Part shown: piece by piece, positions 26,358-35,087 of the stretch
Position numbering within the stretch: position 1 is the stretch's first letter
How the letters are laid out: every line of letters starts with the position of its first letter
The notes under the pieces: generated by a model
Told to the model about the DNA's origin: nothing
Databases searched by the model: none
What the model saw: the letters and a program-made list of their open reading frames with translations, nothing else
Translations under genes and position numbers: made by a program
Source: Paenibacillus sp. JJ-100
GTDB taxonomy: Bacteria > Bacillota > Bacilli > Paenibacillales > Paenibacillaceae
Direction: 5' to 3'
Assembly: GCF_948329825.1 (NCBI RefSeq)
Contig: NZ_CAOJCM010000003.1
Location: forward strand, 248,001 to 312,000
DNA length: 64,000 nucleotides

Positions 26358-27716
26358 ATGAAGTTATTCATACACCGCAAAGATCTGCGTACGGATGATC
26401 TCATTGCTTTTGATTATTTGCGGGAGCAGGGAGAAGAGAGCCTGCATCTATTAATCTACGATCCATTCCTGCTACGACAGGGCCGGGAGAAGGACCACAG
26501 CGGTGTGAATTTCCTCCGTCACGCTGCAGCACTAGGTAGAAAATATAAGGAAGATAAACGAAATCTCCATGTCGCTTATGGGAAACCGAGTGAAGTGATC
26601 GATTGGTTGTTAAGCCATATGGAGGGTGAGATCAGCGAAATTGTAGTTCATCGGGATATGACGCCATATGCGATGGAACGAGATCGGAAAATACGCAAAA
26701 TCTGCGAATCGTATGGGATCACATTCAATCAGCTGACCGATCATCTGCTGATTGATCTGGAGGCCTTCGCTCGTTTTACAGGCAAATCAGAGCCTTATAA
26801 AGTGTTTGCTGCCTTCCATCGGCGCTGGGTAGAATTCATGAATGAGTACCCTAATCCACCATCCGCAACAACGATAGCAGACGTGAACGTCAGTGAACGA
26901 AAGCTGGATTGGCCGGAAGCCATGAGCGTCCCTGCTGATTTGCTCGAAGGGGCTAGTCAAACGGAAGGCGCAGAAGAGGACCCACACAGGATGCTTAATC
27001 GTTTTCTGTCCGAACGAGTAGCGGATTACGGGGATCATCGGGATGAGTTCGAAGCCTATGAGCCAAGTCATCTCAGCTCTTATGTAGCTGTGGGAGCCGT
27101 ATCTATTCGTAAAATGTATGATGCTGCGCAGCGTATCTCCGAAGCTGGGGAGTGGATCAGACAGCTCTGTTTCCGTGATTTCTACTTGTACAGGGCAGTC
27201 TATGAGGAGCATTATTTTAAGTATGAAAAAGTGTACAATCTCTCCGTTCTTCAAGATACTCATTTCGAACGTTGGTGCAAGGCGGAGACAGGCATCCCAA
27301 TCATTGATGCGGCGATGACAGAACTGAACGAGACCGGGCATATGCCGAATCGGCTCCGCATTCTGACGGCCATGTTTCTGACCAAAAATCTTCAGTGCCC
27401 GTTGACACTCGGGGAAGCATACTTCAGAAGAAAGCTGAAGGATTACGATAATATCCAGAATCGAGGTAACTGGCTGTGGTGCGCATCGCTGGGTGAGAAT
27501 GCTGCCCCATATTTCCGGGTGAACAATCCGGTGACGCAGTCCGAGAAGTATGATGCTCAGGGTGATTACATTCGCAAGTGGTTGCCTGAGTTGCAGGACT
27601 TGCATAGCAAAGACATTCATCAGCCACGCAAGGATGCCATTGTTGACCTGAAAGCCTCCAGACAGGCGGCGATTGAGGTGTACAAGCAGATTCTTGCTAG
27701 CCGGGAAAAGAACTAG
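26358..27716 (+). CDS. phrB: deoxyribodipyrimidine (CPD) photolyase
   Basis: This 452-residue photolyase/cryptochrome protein has an N-terminal antenna-binding Rossmann domain (LFIHRKDLRTDDLIAFDYL) and a C-terminal FAD domain. The latter carries SSYVAVGAVSIRKMYDAAQ, WIRQLCFRDFYLY, WCKAETGIPIIDAAMTELNE, GHMPNRLRILTAMFLTKNL and YDNIQNRGNWLWCASLG with PYFRVNNPVTQ, which form the FAD and lesion pockets. It uses blue light to split cyclobutane pyrimidine dimers. ATG 26358 has GGCAGGAGGAG upstream. Its end overlaps the converging regulator gene by 20 bp. Confidence 0.92.
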   Translation: MKLFIHRKDLRTDDLIAFDYLREQGEESLHLLIYDPFLLRQGREKDHSGVNFLRHAAALGRKYKEDKRNLHVAYGKPSEVIDWLLSHMEGEISEIVVHRDMTPYAMERDRKIRKICESYGITFNQLTDHLLIDLEAFARFTGKSEPYKVFAAFHRRWVEFMNEYPNPPSATTIADVNVSERKLDWPEAMSVPADLLEGASQTEGAEEDPHRMLNRFLSERVADYGDHRDEFEAYEPSHLSSYVAVGAVSIRKMYDAAQRISEAGEWIRQLCFRDFYLYRAVYEEHYFKYEKVYNLSVLQDTHFERWCKAETGIPIIDAAMTELNETGHMPNRLRILTAMFLTKNLQCPLTLGEAYFRRKLKDYDNIQNRGNWLWCASLGENAAPYFRVNNPVTQSEKYDAQGDYIRKWLPELQDLHSKDIHQPRKDAIVDLKASRQAAIEVYKQILASREKN

Positions 27717-28413
27717 TCTCGTGACAGAGTGGGACGTACATGTTGATGTTAGATGAGTTCTCTGCTTGAATCTCCAATGCATAGGCAGAAAGATCTGGCA
27801 TCAGGCCTCGAAGCTTTAACTTATCAATCATCCATAGAAATGATTCATCAGACTGTACTCTATCAACCTTGCCATGATGGGTGTACTGTGCATATTCTCG
27901 GGCGGGAAGGGTTAAGCCTATCATGTCATCCGGTAGTTTATCATAATAGGATACCTCTACCCCGGCAACGTAATGATATAGCCGCTGACGACTCAGCACA
28001 ACGCCTGTCCACACCCCTGCCTGTTTCTGGCGGGGGATTTCATGCTGTCTTCGTTTCAATTCTGTCCACAACCTAGGAATCATGACCTGTGCCATGAAGA
28101 CTGCTGTAAAGGGAGCCTGAAATTCAAGTCCGACTACGCAAGTCTCAGGTCGAACAATACGCTGGAACGGATCACGGTGTAACATTCGCTGTGCTGTTAT
28201 CTTGTTTCCATGTCGGAGTGGCAGCAGTAGAGAGTATCCGCCGCTGCGCCCAGGTTCAGCATATAAAGGGACACCCATGCCACTGAGTTCGTGCAGGTAG
28301 CGAAGCATTGTCCGGTAAGACACTCCGAATTCGGTAGCCATCTCATCCACGGTAAACCTTGGTTTCTCATATACTCGCATCATTAATTCAATCAAACGTT
28401 CCGTTTTTGTCAT
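27697..28413 (-). CDS. HTH regulator with GyrI-like effector-binding domain
   Basis: This 238-residue protein has an N-terminal HTH_11/DeoR-like winged helix (TKTERLIELMMRVYEKPRFT, then EFGVSYRTMLRYLHELSGMG and PGRSGGYSLL). A C-terminal effector-binding domain of the GyrI/AraC type covers about residues 80-235 (VVGLEFQAPFTAVFMAQVM, LPAREYAQYTHHGKVDRVQ, then IQAENSSNINMYVPL). It is divergent from a stand-alone protein with the same kind of effector domain (28553-29041), and the palindrome at 28450-28464 lies between them. It probably represses that neighbour in response to a small ligand. Confidence 0.8.
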   Translation of the reverse strand: MTKTERLIELMMRVYEKPRFTVDEMATEFGVSYRTMLRYLHELSGMGVPLYAEPGRSGGYSLLLPLRHGNKITAQRMLHRDPFQRIVRPETCVVGLEFQAPFTAVFMAQVMIPRLWTELKRRQHEIPRQKQAGVWTGVVLSRQRLYHYVAGVEVSYYDKLPDDMIGLTLPAREYAQYTHHGKVDRVQSDESFLWMIDKLKLRGLMPDLSAYALEIQAENSSNINMYVPLCHETSSFPG

Positions 28414-28449
28414 GATCGTACACTCCTGATTGGATTATGCAATCTATAC

Positions 28450-28464
28450 TGACAGATTTTGTCA
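28450..28464. promoter_or_regulatory. palindromic operator between two effector-binding genes
   Basis: TGACA-GATTT-TGTCA is a perfect inverted repeat just upstream of a -10-like TATAAA (28474-28479). It is placed to control the gene at 28553 and perhaps the divergent regulator gene. Confidence 0.45.
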
Positions 28465-28552
28465 CTGTTTTAGTATAAAATAGAGTTAGGACAAGGACAA
28501 CATGACAGACCTAATGACTTAATGACTATTGAAGTGTGAAGGGATGAGGGGC

Positions 28553-29041
28553 ATGAAACCAAGTCAATCTGCGGAGCTGATCCGTAAAGAGGCAGCAACG
28601 ATGATAGGTCTAAAATGGGAAGGCACTTTTGCTGAGGCCGGTGCTGGAGGCATACGCAAGGTACAGACGGAATTTAAGCGACGTCTGCATGAAATCCAAA
28701 ATGTAATCCACCCCGATGAGCTATTAGGGTTGTCTTATCACATGACAGACACCGGATTTGTTCACTATGTAGCCGTCCAGGTCGGTAACATAGCAACGCC
28801 ATCTGTCCCGAAAGGGATGGTTCAATTGGAAGTTCCCGCACATGATTATGCGAAATGCAGCCACGCCAAAGGACAATCCATTGAATCTTCGTATAATCGG
28901 ATCTATGCGTGGATTGAAGAGCAGGGACTCCATCTATTGAATGATCCGCTTACACACTATGAAGTGTATCCCATGGAGCAGGACCCCTATGATACAGAGC
29001 CTGAGTTTACAATTTTTGTGCCGGTAATGAAAGGAATTTAA
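28553..29041 (+). CDS. GyrI-like small-molecule-binding protein
   Basis: This 162-residue stand-alone effector-binding domain is of the GyrI/AraC-E-bind type: MIGLKWEGTFAEAGAGGIRK, MTDTGFVHYVAVQVG, VPAHDYAKCSHAKGQSIESS with YNRIYAWIEEQGL, and FTIFVPVM near the end. There is no DNA-binding domain. The start at 28553 has GGGATGAGGGGC just upstream; an in-frame start at 28529 is also open. It is divergent from a regulator carrying a related domain, so the pair may sense and sequester the same hydrophobic or cationic compound. A good terminator follows. Confidence 0.8.
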   Translation: MKPSQSAELIRKEAATMIGLKWEGTFAEAGAGGIRKVQTEFKRRLHEIQNVIHPDELLGLSYHMTDTGFVHYVAVQVGNIATPSVPKGMVQLEVPAHDYAKCSHAKGQSIESSYNRIYAWIEEQGLHLLNDPLTHYEVYPMEQDPYDTEPEFTIFVPVMKGI

Positions 29042-29061
29042 TGAGATTTTTGATAGCCCCC

Positions 29062-29087
29062 AGACCGCGCTCTAGCGGTCTTTTTGA
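29062..29087 (+). terminator. intrinsic terminator
   Basis: AGACCGC (29062-29068) and GCGGTCT (29075-29081) form a 7-bp stem followed by TTTTT. It is placed 20 nt after the GyrI-like gene. Confidence 0.85.
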
Positions 29088-29251
29088 CATGTGTAACGAG
29101 ATATATCCTGTGAAATCAACTTGAAAATTAATAAAATATTAGGAAATTGGGCTACACATATTGAGCAATATGCTATTTAATAGATAGAGAGCTTAAATGG
29201 AATAAGTCATATTTAACATATTGGCGAATACTTAAAGGAGAGCCTCTGAAC

Positions 29252-30427
29252 ATGAGTCAAACACTGAAAAGAGAACGAATACCGGAGTTGAATATTGTAC
29301 GAGCAGTCGCCATTATCGGCGTGTTATGTGTACATTCTACCTCCAATGCAACGCTGGAAATGAGAGAATCCGGTTATTACTGGCTGTACAACTTCATTAA
29401 TATCTTTATGAAATACGGTACACCTACCTTTATTTTTCTGAGCAGTTTTGTACTGTTCTATAACTATTTTAACCGTCCGCTAGACAAGAAACTGGTTAGT
29501 AATTTCTACAAGAAGCGTTTTGTCTATATCCTACTGCCATATTTCCTGTTCTCGATCTTGTATTTTGTCATTCTGCATAATATGTATTATCAAGGACGAC
29601 CACTCAATGAATCGATCAGCACATTTATTGAGAAGTTGTTGACTGGTAAAGCATACACACATCTGTATTTTGTGTTTATTAACATGCAATTTTATCTTAT
29701 TTTTCCGCTTGTGCTGTGGTTGATGAAGAAATACCCGTCTGTTGTAAAATGGTCTATTCCGATTGGTCTTGTTATCCAATGGGCGTTCATTGTGAGTAAC
29801 AAGTTTGGGTTTCAGGTTCCCAACAAAGGGAGCTGGGCATTCTCGTACTTCTCCTATTTCATGTTGGGTGTTTTCATGGGTGTGTATTTCCCGAAAATCA
29901 AACAATGGTTTATCGTTAGCCGAGTCAATGCAACGAAGGGGCGTGTAGCTTCTTGGATTTTGTTGTGGCTGATCTGGCTCACGGCGGGACTTGGACACGT
30001 GTATATCTACTATTTACTGCGACTGAAGATAGCTACCTATAACACGTTATGGTATGAGTTCTTCTGGAATGTGCATACATTTGCTTGTGCACTGGTCATT
30101 ATCCAGATCGCTTACTGGCTCTATCACAAAGGTCCTGAGCTCCTTGCCAAGCCACTTAGTCGTCTAGGTGCGTTGTCCTTTGGTGTGTATCTGATTCACC
30201 CATTGTTCTTGTTAATTTATCGTGAGCATCCGCCACAAACAGGGGTTTCCTGGTTAATTCATCTGTGGTACGCGGGCGGATTTGTTTTTGCATTGATCGC
30301 CTCTTGGATTGTGGTTGGGCTGGCAGCGAGGTTCTTGCCTTATGCCTGGGTTGTTTTTGGCAATCTGCCAAAACCGAAACCGCGTCTTGTACCCCAGCAG
30401 AATTCAGGGAAAATGGACGTTCGTTAG
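29252..30427 (+). CDS. membrane acyltransferase family 3
   Basis: This 391-residue protein has about ten membrane helices. It starts with the family signature RIPELNIVRAVAIIGVLCVH (the catalytic-type His follows the first helix) and continues with FINIFMKYGTPTFIFLSSFV and FYKKRFVYILLPYFLFSILY. These OafA/WecH-type enzymes move acetyl or other acyl groups onto extracellular polysaccharide or lipid. The ATG at 29252 follows AAAGGAGAGCCTCTGAAC. It is a single-gene unit with an AGCCGT/ACGGCT terminator at 30451-30497. The acceptor cannot be determined. Confidence 0.9.
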   Translation: MSQTLKRERIPELNIVRAVAIIGVLCVHSTSNATLEMRESGYYWLYNFINIFMKYGTPTFIFLSSFVLFYNYFNRPLDKKLVSNFYKKRFVYILLPYFLFSILYFVILHNMYYQGRPLNESISTFIEKLLTGKAYTHLYFVFINMQFYLIFPLVLWLMKKYPSVVKWSIPIGLVIQWAFIVSNKFGFQVPNKGSWAFSYFSYFMLGVFMGVYFPKIKQWFIVSRVNATKGRVASWILLWLIWLTAGLGHVYIYYLLRLKIATYNTLWYEFFWNVHTFACALVIIQIAYWLYHKGPELLAKPLSRLGALSFGVYLIHPLFLLIYREHPPQTGVSWLIHLWYAGGFVFALIASWIVVGLAARFLPYAWVVFGNLPKPKPRLVPQQNSGKMDVR

Positions 30428-30450
30428 AACGTACAATCCCCTATGATGAT

Positions 30451-30497
30451 CAGCCGTTTTCAGTTCGCCTTGGTGCGTTCCGAAGACGGCTTTTTGC
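30451..30497 (+). terminator. intrinsic terminator after the acyltransferase
   Basis: AGCCGT (30451-30456) and ACGGCT (30486-30491), extended through TTTC/GAAG, form a stem followed by TTTTT. Confidence 0.7.
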
Positions 30498-30637
30498 TAT
30501 CATTTTCCGTTCAGAAGCAACGGGATAGTCATGCCGCGGCGTGGGAACGAATGTTTCTTTTGTTCAATCCAAGGGTAATCATAAGGCGGAATGGATATTA
30601 TACAGTAAACTTTTGAGATAGGATCAAGGTGATCAAC

Positions 30638-30787
30638 ATGACTAAATGTGAACAATGCGGCAAAGCGCTGCAGGATATATTGGAATACGTCGAGCATATT
30701 CTTCATGAATGCAGAGAGCAGACACCTGAATTTAGCAATGGTGACTATAAGACTGGCGGTTATGAGGGTGTTCGTGAGCAGATGTGA
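30638..30787 (+). CDS. very small CxxC protein
   Basis: This 49-residue protein begins MTKCEQCGKALQDILEYVE. One CxxC pair could bind half a zinc site, and HILHEC nearby could complete it. The rest is acidic and ends in YKTGGYEGVREQM. The ribosome site AAGGTGATCAAC precedes the ATG. It lies 44 nt upstream of the HNH gene on the same strand, so the two may be co-expressed. I do not recognise a named family. Confidence 0.55.
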   Translation: MTKCEQCGKALQDILEYVEHILHECREQTPEFSNGDYKTGGYEGVREQM

Positions 30788-30831
30788 TACAATAGAAAGA
30801 AACCGGATTCATTCGGAACCGAGGTGACAAC

Positions 30832-32265
30832 ATGGAGACGGGACCAGCCCCTGTCCACACAAGGAAGGCAGCACTTGAAACACAACAAACCAAGAGATGT
30901 ATGTATTGTGGAGAGCAGCGCCCTGCGTCTGATTTTCGGCGTAGAACCGGCAGGCGTGCAGGTTCCGGGGCCAGACGGGGAGCCTGCAGACGTTGTCGCC
31001 AGCTCGGTGTACGAGAGCCACATCATGGCAAAGTGACGACAGCTGACTCTGTAAAGACGGGGCGTGTCCAGGGCAATGCAGAGGAGACTCTCAGGGTAGA
31101 CGAGGCTCAGGCCACGGTGATGAATGAACGTGAACGGAAAGTTCAGGCTAAAGCGCAGCAAGCTGCTGGAGAGAGCGATAAGGGAATGAGTCCAGGAACA
31201 TATGTGGGTTCAGATGGAGTGGCAGGATCAGCATCTGCTGAAACGAGTTCTGCCCCTGCCGATCAGACGTTCAATGAAGGAGCAGGTGACACCACTTCTT
31301 CGGGGAGTCAGCGGCGAAAGAGACGAAGACGGCGGAAGAAGAAGCCGTCTGAGTTAATGAACGCTCAGTCTCGGACGTCTGCTGAGGCAGAGACTGAGCG
31401 TCAACAATCCACCGATCAGCATGCGGTGGATTCAAGGCCGGGCGGAGAGCATCCGCCCGGGGAAGGGCATTCGCAAGGCGTTGCTGTTGCGAATGCGAAG
31501 GGCCGCGAGCAGCGTGCGCGCAAGCGAGCTGCCGCTGCAGTTCCGGCCGCCGAACAGGCATCGGCGGCCCAAGCGCTGCTGCCGGCTGTGCCGCAAGGCC
31601 CGGCAGCAGCGCCAGCGCCAGAGGCTGCGGACCAGCCGTCCGCAGCTCGGCGCACACGCCAGCGCCGCCGCAAGCGTGCGGCTGCTGCTGCGCTAGCGTC
31701 CAGCGCAGGGCAGTCTCGCAGCGGAGCTGCTGAGGCCCCTGCGCCACATTCCAGCCGTAGTCCATCGGCTGGAATAGATGGCCGTCCGCGGCGTCATCAC
31801 TCGCCGCCGGCAGCCATTGACCCGGATGATCCGGCTTCGCTCCGGACCAACCGGCAAGGTATGGTGCGCATGCGCGGCAAAACGGATAAAGGCCGGCGCT
31901 GGCATCAAGAAGTAGACATGGAGCTTGCCGTTACGCTGGTGAAGGAAAAGGCTGCCGTGGTGGTCAATCGGTACACCATTCGTCGGTTGTTCAGCAATAA
32001 GGAATTCAAACGGTTTATTCTGAATCGGGATGAGCATACCTGTTACTTCTGTGGCTCCTACGGAGATACAATTGACCATCTCCTTCCGCGAGCCAAGGGT
32101 GGACATACGACACCGCTTAATTGTGTTTGTGCCTGCAATCTATGCAACCAGTCGAAGGCGGCAATGGATGCAGATGAATTCATGCGCTCAGGAATACCGG
32201 AGTGGAATGCGGCTCACAAGGCAGAACTGTTGGAGCTGTCGATGCAAGGAATAACACCAGAATAA
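30832..32265 (+). CDS. HNH endonuclease-like protein with long Arg/Ala-rich disordered region
   Basis: This 477-residue protein has an N-terminal zinc-finger-like segment (CMYCGEQRPASDFRRR with ACRRC nearby). A low-complexity middle (about residues 65-345) carries basic blocks (RRKRRRRRKKKPSE; RARKRAAAAVPAAEQ; RQRRRKRAAAAALA). The C-terminal nuclease domain (about 370-460) contains FILNRDEHTCYFCGSYGDTI with DHLLPRAKGGHTTPLN, then CACNLCNQSKAAMDADEF: the His-Asn-His core plus two CxxC zinc pairs. The middle DNA (about 31430-31800) is much richer in GC than its neighbours. The disordered tail resembles histone-H1-like or nucleoid-binding repeats, so DNA tethering is an inference. Target and role are unknown. 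Confidence 0.75.
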   Translation: METGPAPVHTRKAALETQQTKRCMYCGEQRPASDFRRRTGRRAGSGARRGACRRCRQLGVREPHHGKVTTADSVKTGRVQGNAEETLRVDEAQATVMNERERKVQAKAQQAAGESDKGMSPGTYVGSDGVAGSASAETSSAPADQTFNEGAGDTTSSGSQRRKRRRRRKKKPSELMNAQSRTSAEAETERQQSTDQHAVDSRPGGEHPPGEGHSQGVAVANAKGREQRARKRAAAAVPAAEQASAAQALLPAVPQGPAAAPAPEAADQPSAARRTRQRRRKRAAAAALASSAGQSRSGAAEAPAPHSSRSPSAGIDGRPRRHHSPPAAIDPDDPASLRTNRQGMVRMRGKTDKGRRWHQEVDMELAVTLVKEKAAVVVNRYTIRRLFSNKEFKRFILNRDEHTCYFCGSYGDTIDHLLPRAKGGHTTPLNCVCACNLCNQSKAAMDADEFMRSGIPEWNAAHKAELLELSMQGITPE

Positions 32266-32316
32266 ATAAACTAAGCTAATGAACCGAATGAACAAGGTTC
32301 AGAGGCTCTTATACGT

Positions 32317-32353
32317 CAAAGCATACCAAGATCATCATCGAGGTGTGCTTTTT
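32317..32353 (+). terminator. intrinsic terminator after the HNH gene
   Basis: AAGCATACC and GGTGTGCTT form an imperfect stem with a 14-nt loop, followed by TTTT. It lies about 50 nt after the HNH stop. Confidence 0.65.
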
Positions 32354-32554
32354 TGGTTTGGTGGATGCGTCACAGATTTCTTCTAATTGACAACGGTGCA
32401 GGTGCCCAATGTACGTTATACTTGGAGGGTAGGGTTGCATTAACTTTTGGATAGAGGATCTGACTTCGCAGGATGGATTGCTCTCATAAAGCATGTTATT
32501 TCTATAGTTTTTGGTGTTTTCTACGTTTGAAATAGTATTGAATAGATTGGATGG

Positions 32555-33229
32555 ATGTGGATGACAACGGCAGCTATAGATATCATGTCGTATTTCACGG
32601 AAGAAAATATTCGGTTTTGGCTGGAGAAATTCCGTTCTCTTGGCCCATTACCGGGCATTTTACTTACGTTTATGAAGTCTTTTGTACCGCCGCTTCCCAC
32701 GTTATTGATTGTGGGTGTTAACGGAGCGGTATACGGCTTATGGGCTGGTTTTTTGTACTCGTGGATCGGTATGGTACTCGGCTGTACCGTGACTTTTCTA
32801 ATTGTAAGAGAGATTGGGAAATCGGCCTTTGTAGAAAAATGGGCACGCAAACCGCGTGTGCAACGCAGCATGGTATGGATTCGCAGAAATGCGTTTAGTT
32901 ATGTATTCTTGCTTAGCATTTTTCCAGTAGGTCCCTTTGTCATTATTAATGTGGCGGCTGGGATCGCGCGAATGCGATTGTTGTCCTTCCTGCTTGCGGT
33001 TGGGTTCGGTAAAGGCATCATGATATTCTCGGTGACGTACATTGGCTCTAACGTAGAGCAGTTTCTGGAGCACCCGATACGCTGGATTGGCGTAATCCTG
33101 TTCATTGCAATATCTTTATGGGCAAGCCGCAAATTGGAACGACATTTCACCCGGTCCAATTCGGATCAAGATGAAGGGCACTCGTTACATCAGGCTTCAG
33201 ATAAGTCGATCTCCTCCTCACTGAAGTGA
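32555..33229 (+). CDS. VTT-domain (TVP38/TMEM64, DedA-like) membrane protein
   Basis: This 224-residue protein has several hydrophobic segments. It shows the VTT/SNARE-associated pattern: FVPPLPTLLIVGVNGAVYG, then YSWIGMVLGCTVTFLIVREI (the G-x3-G helix), then FPVGPFVIINVAAGIARMR and FLLAVGFGKGIMIFSVTYIG. Relatives are lipid scramblases or undecaprenyl-phosphate transporters. The C-terminal 30 residues are hydrophilic and Ser-rich. The start is uncertain between ATG 32555 and 32561 because only a weak ribosome site is present. It is a single gene. Confidence 0.85.
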   Translation: MWMTTAAIDIMSYFTEENIRFWLEKFRSLGPLPGILLTFMKSFVPPLPTLLIVGVNGAVYGLWAGFLYSWIGMVLGCTVTFLIVREIGKSAFVEKWARKPRVQRSMVWIRRNAFSYVFLLSIFPVGPFVIINVAAGIARMRLLSFLLAVGFGKGIMIFSVTYIGSNVEQFLEHPIRWIGVILFIAISLWASRKLERHFTRSNSDQDEGHSLHQASDKSISSSLK

Positions 33230-33319
33230 CGAAATCCGAGGAAGTTATGCAAAAGTTAAAAGTTAGGTTCAGGTCAAGAATATGAAGAGAATATGGAGTG
33301 ATTCCAGGGAGGTTTCCTC

Positions 33320-34381
33320 ATGATCAACAGTGTTTTCGATTTGGATAACGAATTGCAACAGATGGAGGAAGAAGAACTACGTTCACTGCTGTGCGAACTA
33401 TACTTGCGTACAGATATGGCTATGAATGGCAAGCATGACGAGCCCCATTACATGCAGTTTGTAGAGAGACAACATCAACTATTCAGCCAGTTGCAACGCA
33501 GAGATAACGTCCGTAAGTTGCCCGATCTGCAGCATGCAGAAGAGATCCATATTGCTATCGGTGAATCGCCTTTGGGGAGTATCAAAGTAGCCATGGGCAA
33601 AATCCCCGGGCGGGAAGGCCGGCGCTTTTACTCCCTGAATGATTACTACGCCATCGGGCCATTAGGTGACCTGACGGATGCAAGCGTAATGCAGCGAAGA
33701 CACCTATGGCTACTGGAAAGACTCTATATCTCGGAGCACGGAAGTTATCTTATTCAAGGCCTGAAACAGTTAAATCAGATTAAATCATTCCTAAGTGAAA
33801 TTCGTGAAGAGACTCGGGTAATTCTGTGGTATACGAACAATGGCCATGAACGAACGGGCTTGCTATATGCGCTCTATCTGCTGCGTCATCGTCAAAACCC
33901 GATCAAATTGATCGACACTACATCACTGTACCAAGCCTTGTTTGATACTTCTGAACATCAGATTCTCCATCTAGGTGAGTTGATCCCGGAGCACCTGTCC
34001 ATGATATGGAAGCGGAGTGTGGATGCCGAGCCGTTGTCAGAGGAGCAGCGAAGTCTTATGGAAAAGGAATGGCTTGAGCTGTCCGCACAACCAGGTACGT
34101 TAAGAATCATCCAAGATGATGTGGTTCACAGTATCCCTGAAGACAGCCTCGATGGATTTATTTTGGAACAGGTCAAGAAGCTCGCCGAAGAACATGAAGC
34201 TCAGCAATTCATCAATGCTGCTCGTGTAGTAGGAGAGGTGCTGGGGAACTTGCCACAGGCTGTCGGTGACTCCTTTATTGAATACCGTTTACGTCAACTT
34301 GTGCTTCAAGGGAAGCTGGACATGGAAGGCAACCCTCGCGCGATGCGCTTCTACCGTGTCCGACTAGCAACTGCTTGGTAG
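33320..34381 (+). CDS. DUF1835/DUF3658 domain protein
   Basis: This 353-residue soluble protein has an acidic helical N-terminus (DLDNELQQMEEEELRSLLCE). A DUF1835-like core follows, starting IHIAIGESPLGSIKVAMGK, with FYSLNDYYAIGPLGDLTD and ILWYTNNGHERTGLLYALYL. The C-terminal DUF3658-like part has HLGELIPEHLSMIWKR and VGDSFIEYRLRQLVLQGKL. ATG 33320 has GGGAGG upstream. Proteins of this type are common in Bacillota, with no known function. It stands alone. Confidence 0.8.
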   Translation: MINSVFDLDNELQQMEEEELRSLLCELYLRTDMAMNGKHDEPHYMQFVERQHQLFSQLQRRDNVRKLPDLQHAEEIHIAIGESPLGSIKVAMGKIPGREGRRFYSLNDYYAIGPLGDLTDASVMQRRHLWLLERLYISEHGSYLIQGLKQLNQIKSFLSEIREETRVILWYTNNGHERTGLLYALYLLRHRQNPIKLIDTTSLYQALFDTSEHQILHLGELIPEHLSMIWKRSVDAEPLSEEQRSLMEKEWLELSAQPGTLRIIQDDVVHSIPEDSLDGFILEQVKKLAEEHEAQQFINAARVVGEVLGNLPQAVGDSFIEYRLRQLVLQGKLDMEGNPRAMRFYRVRLATAW

Positions 34382-34408
34382 TGGGGGCCTGACCCATGTC
34401 TCGATGTT

Positions 34409-34936
34409 CTAAGTGTTGCGATTCAGCCACAGCTTGGTTAGGGGGCCGCCCCTTCCATACACTGGATCGGTATCTGGTATAGAAACCTCTCGAATCTCTT
34501 GCAACACTTGAGGGCGTTCCTCCGGTTCGCCTGTACGTGTGTTATAGCTCGTACCCCCAGGATAAGCTCTGGTGATCCGGAAGTCGGGACTGGCCTTCAA
34601 ACGTTTATGGCCGGTTCCGGCAGGTAATACAACGACATCTCCACTTTCCAGAACAATCTTCTGTCCCTTCTCACCACCGATAATCAACTTCACGAATCCA
34701 CTGATTACGGCAAGAGCCTCGTGCGCATTGCTGTGATAATGATGAACATCGAATACGCCATTGACCCAGCTATTGGCCCATCCGTTTTGGTTAAAGCGTG
34801 ATTCAGCACCGGCTGGCTCAGTATGCCATACCCCTTTGTACAAAAGTACGGGTAGATGTGGATGATTCGGAATCATCCCGTCATCTTGGAAATACATACA
34901 TTCGACATCGTTATTGTCATTCCTTGGATCGCGCAT
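34409..34936 (-). CDS. YjlB-like cupin protein
   Basis: This 175-residue single-domain cupin has a metal-site first motif HHYHSNAHEALAVISG (His ligands and Glu), second motif GDVVVLPAGTGHKRL, and a C-terminal region ending GGPLTKLW. It resembles Bacillus YjlB. The start at 34936 is chosen over a GTG at 34945 because of AAAGGGG spacing. It is divergent from an epimerase gene across an operator-like palindrome (35000-35018). The substrate is unknown. Confidence 0.85.
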   Translation of the reverse strand: MRDPRNDNNDVECMYFQDDGMIPNHPHLPVLLYKGVWHTEPAGAESRFNQNGWANSWVNGVFDVHHYHSNAHEALAVISGFVKLIIGGEKGQKIVLESGDVVVLPAGTGHKRLKASPDFRITRAYPGGTSYNTRTGEPEERPQVLQEIREVSIPDTDPVYGRGGPLTKLWLNRNT

Positions 34937-34999
34937 GGTAAACACCCCTTTCTATGTATTAACCGTTCGATATAGGGATAATCAAAAAATAATTGTAAA

Positions 35000-35018
35000 A
35001 TGATACAAAATGTATCAT
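35000..35018. promoter_or_regulatory. perfect palindrome between cupin and epimerase genes
   Basis: ATGATACA-AAA-TGTATCAT has 8-bp perfect arms. It lies between a rightward TATACT -10 (35027-35032) and a leftward TACAAT -10 (34997-34992), so one bound repressor could block both divergent promoters. Confidence 0.5.
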
Positions 35019-35087
35019 TCTAAGGTTATACTCTTTACATAGACTCTCTTAAAGTGCCTGATGTAAAAACGAATAGGGGGAACATGT

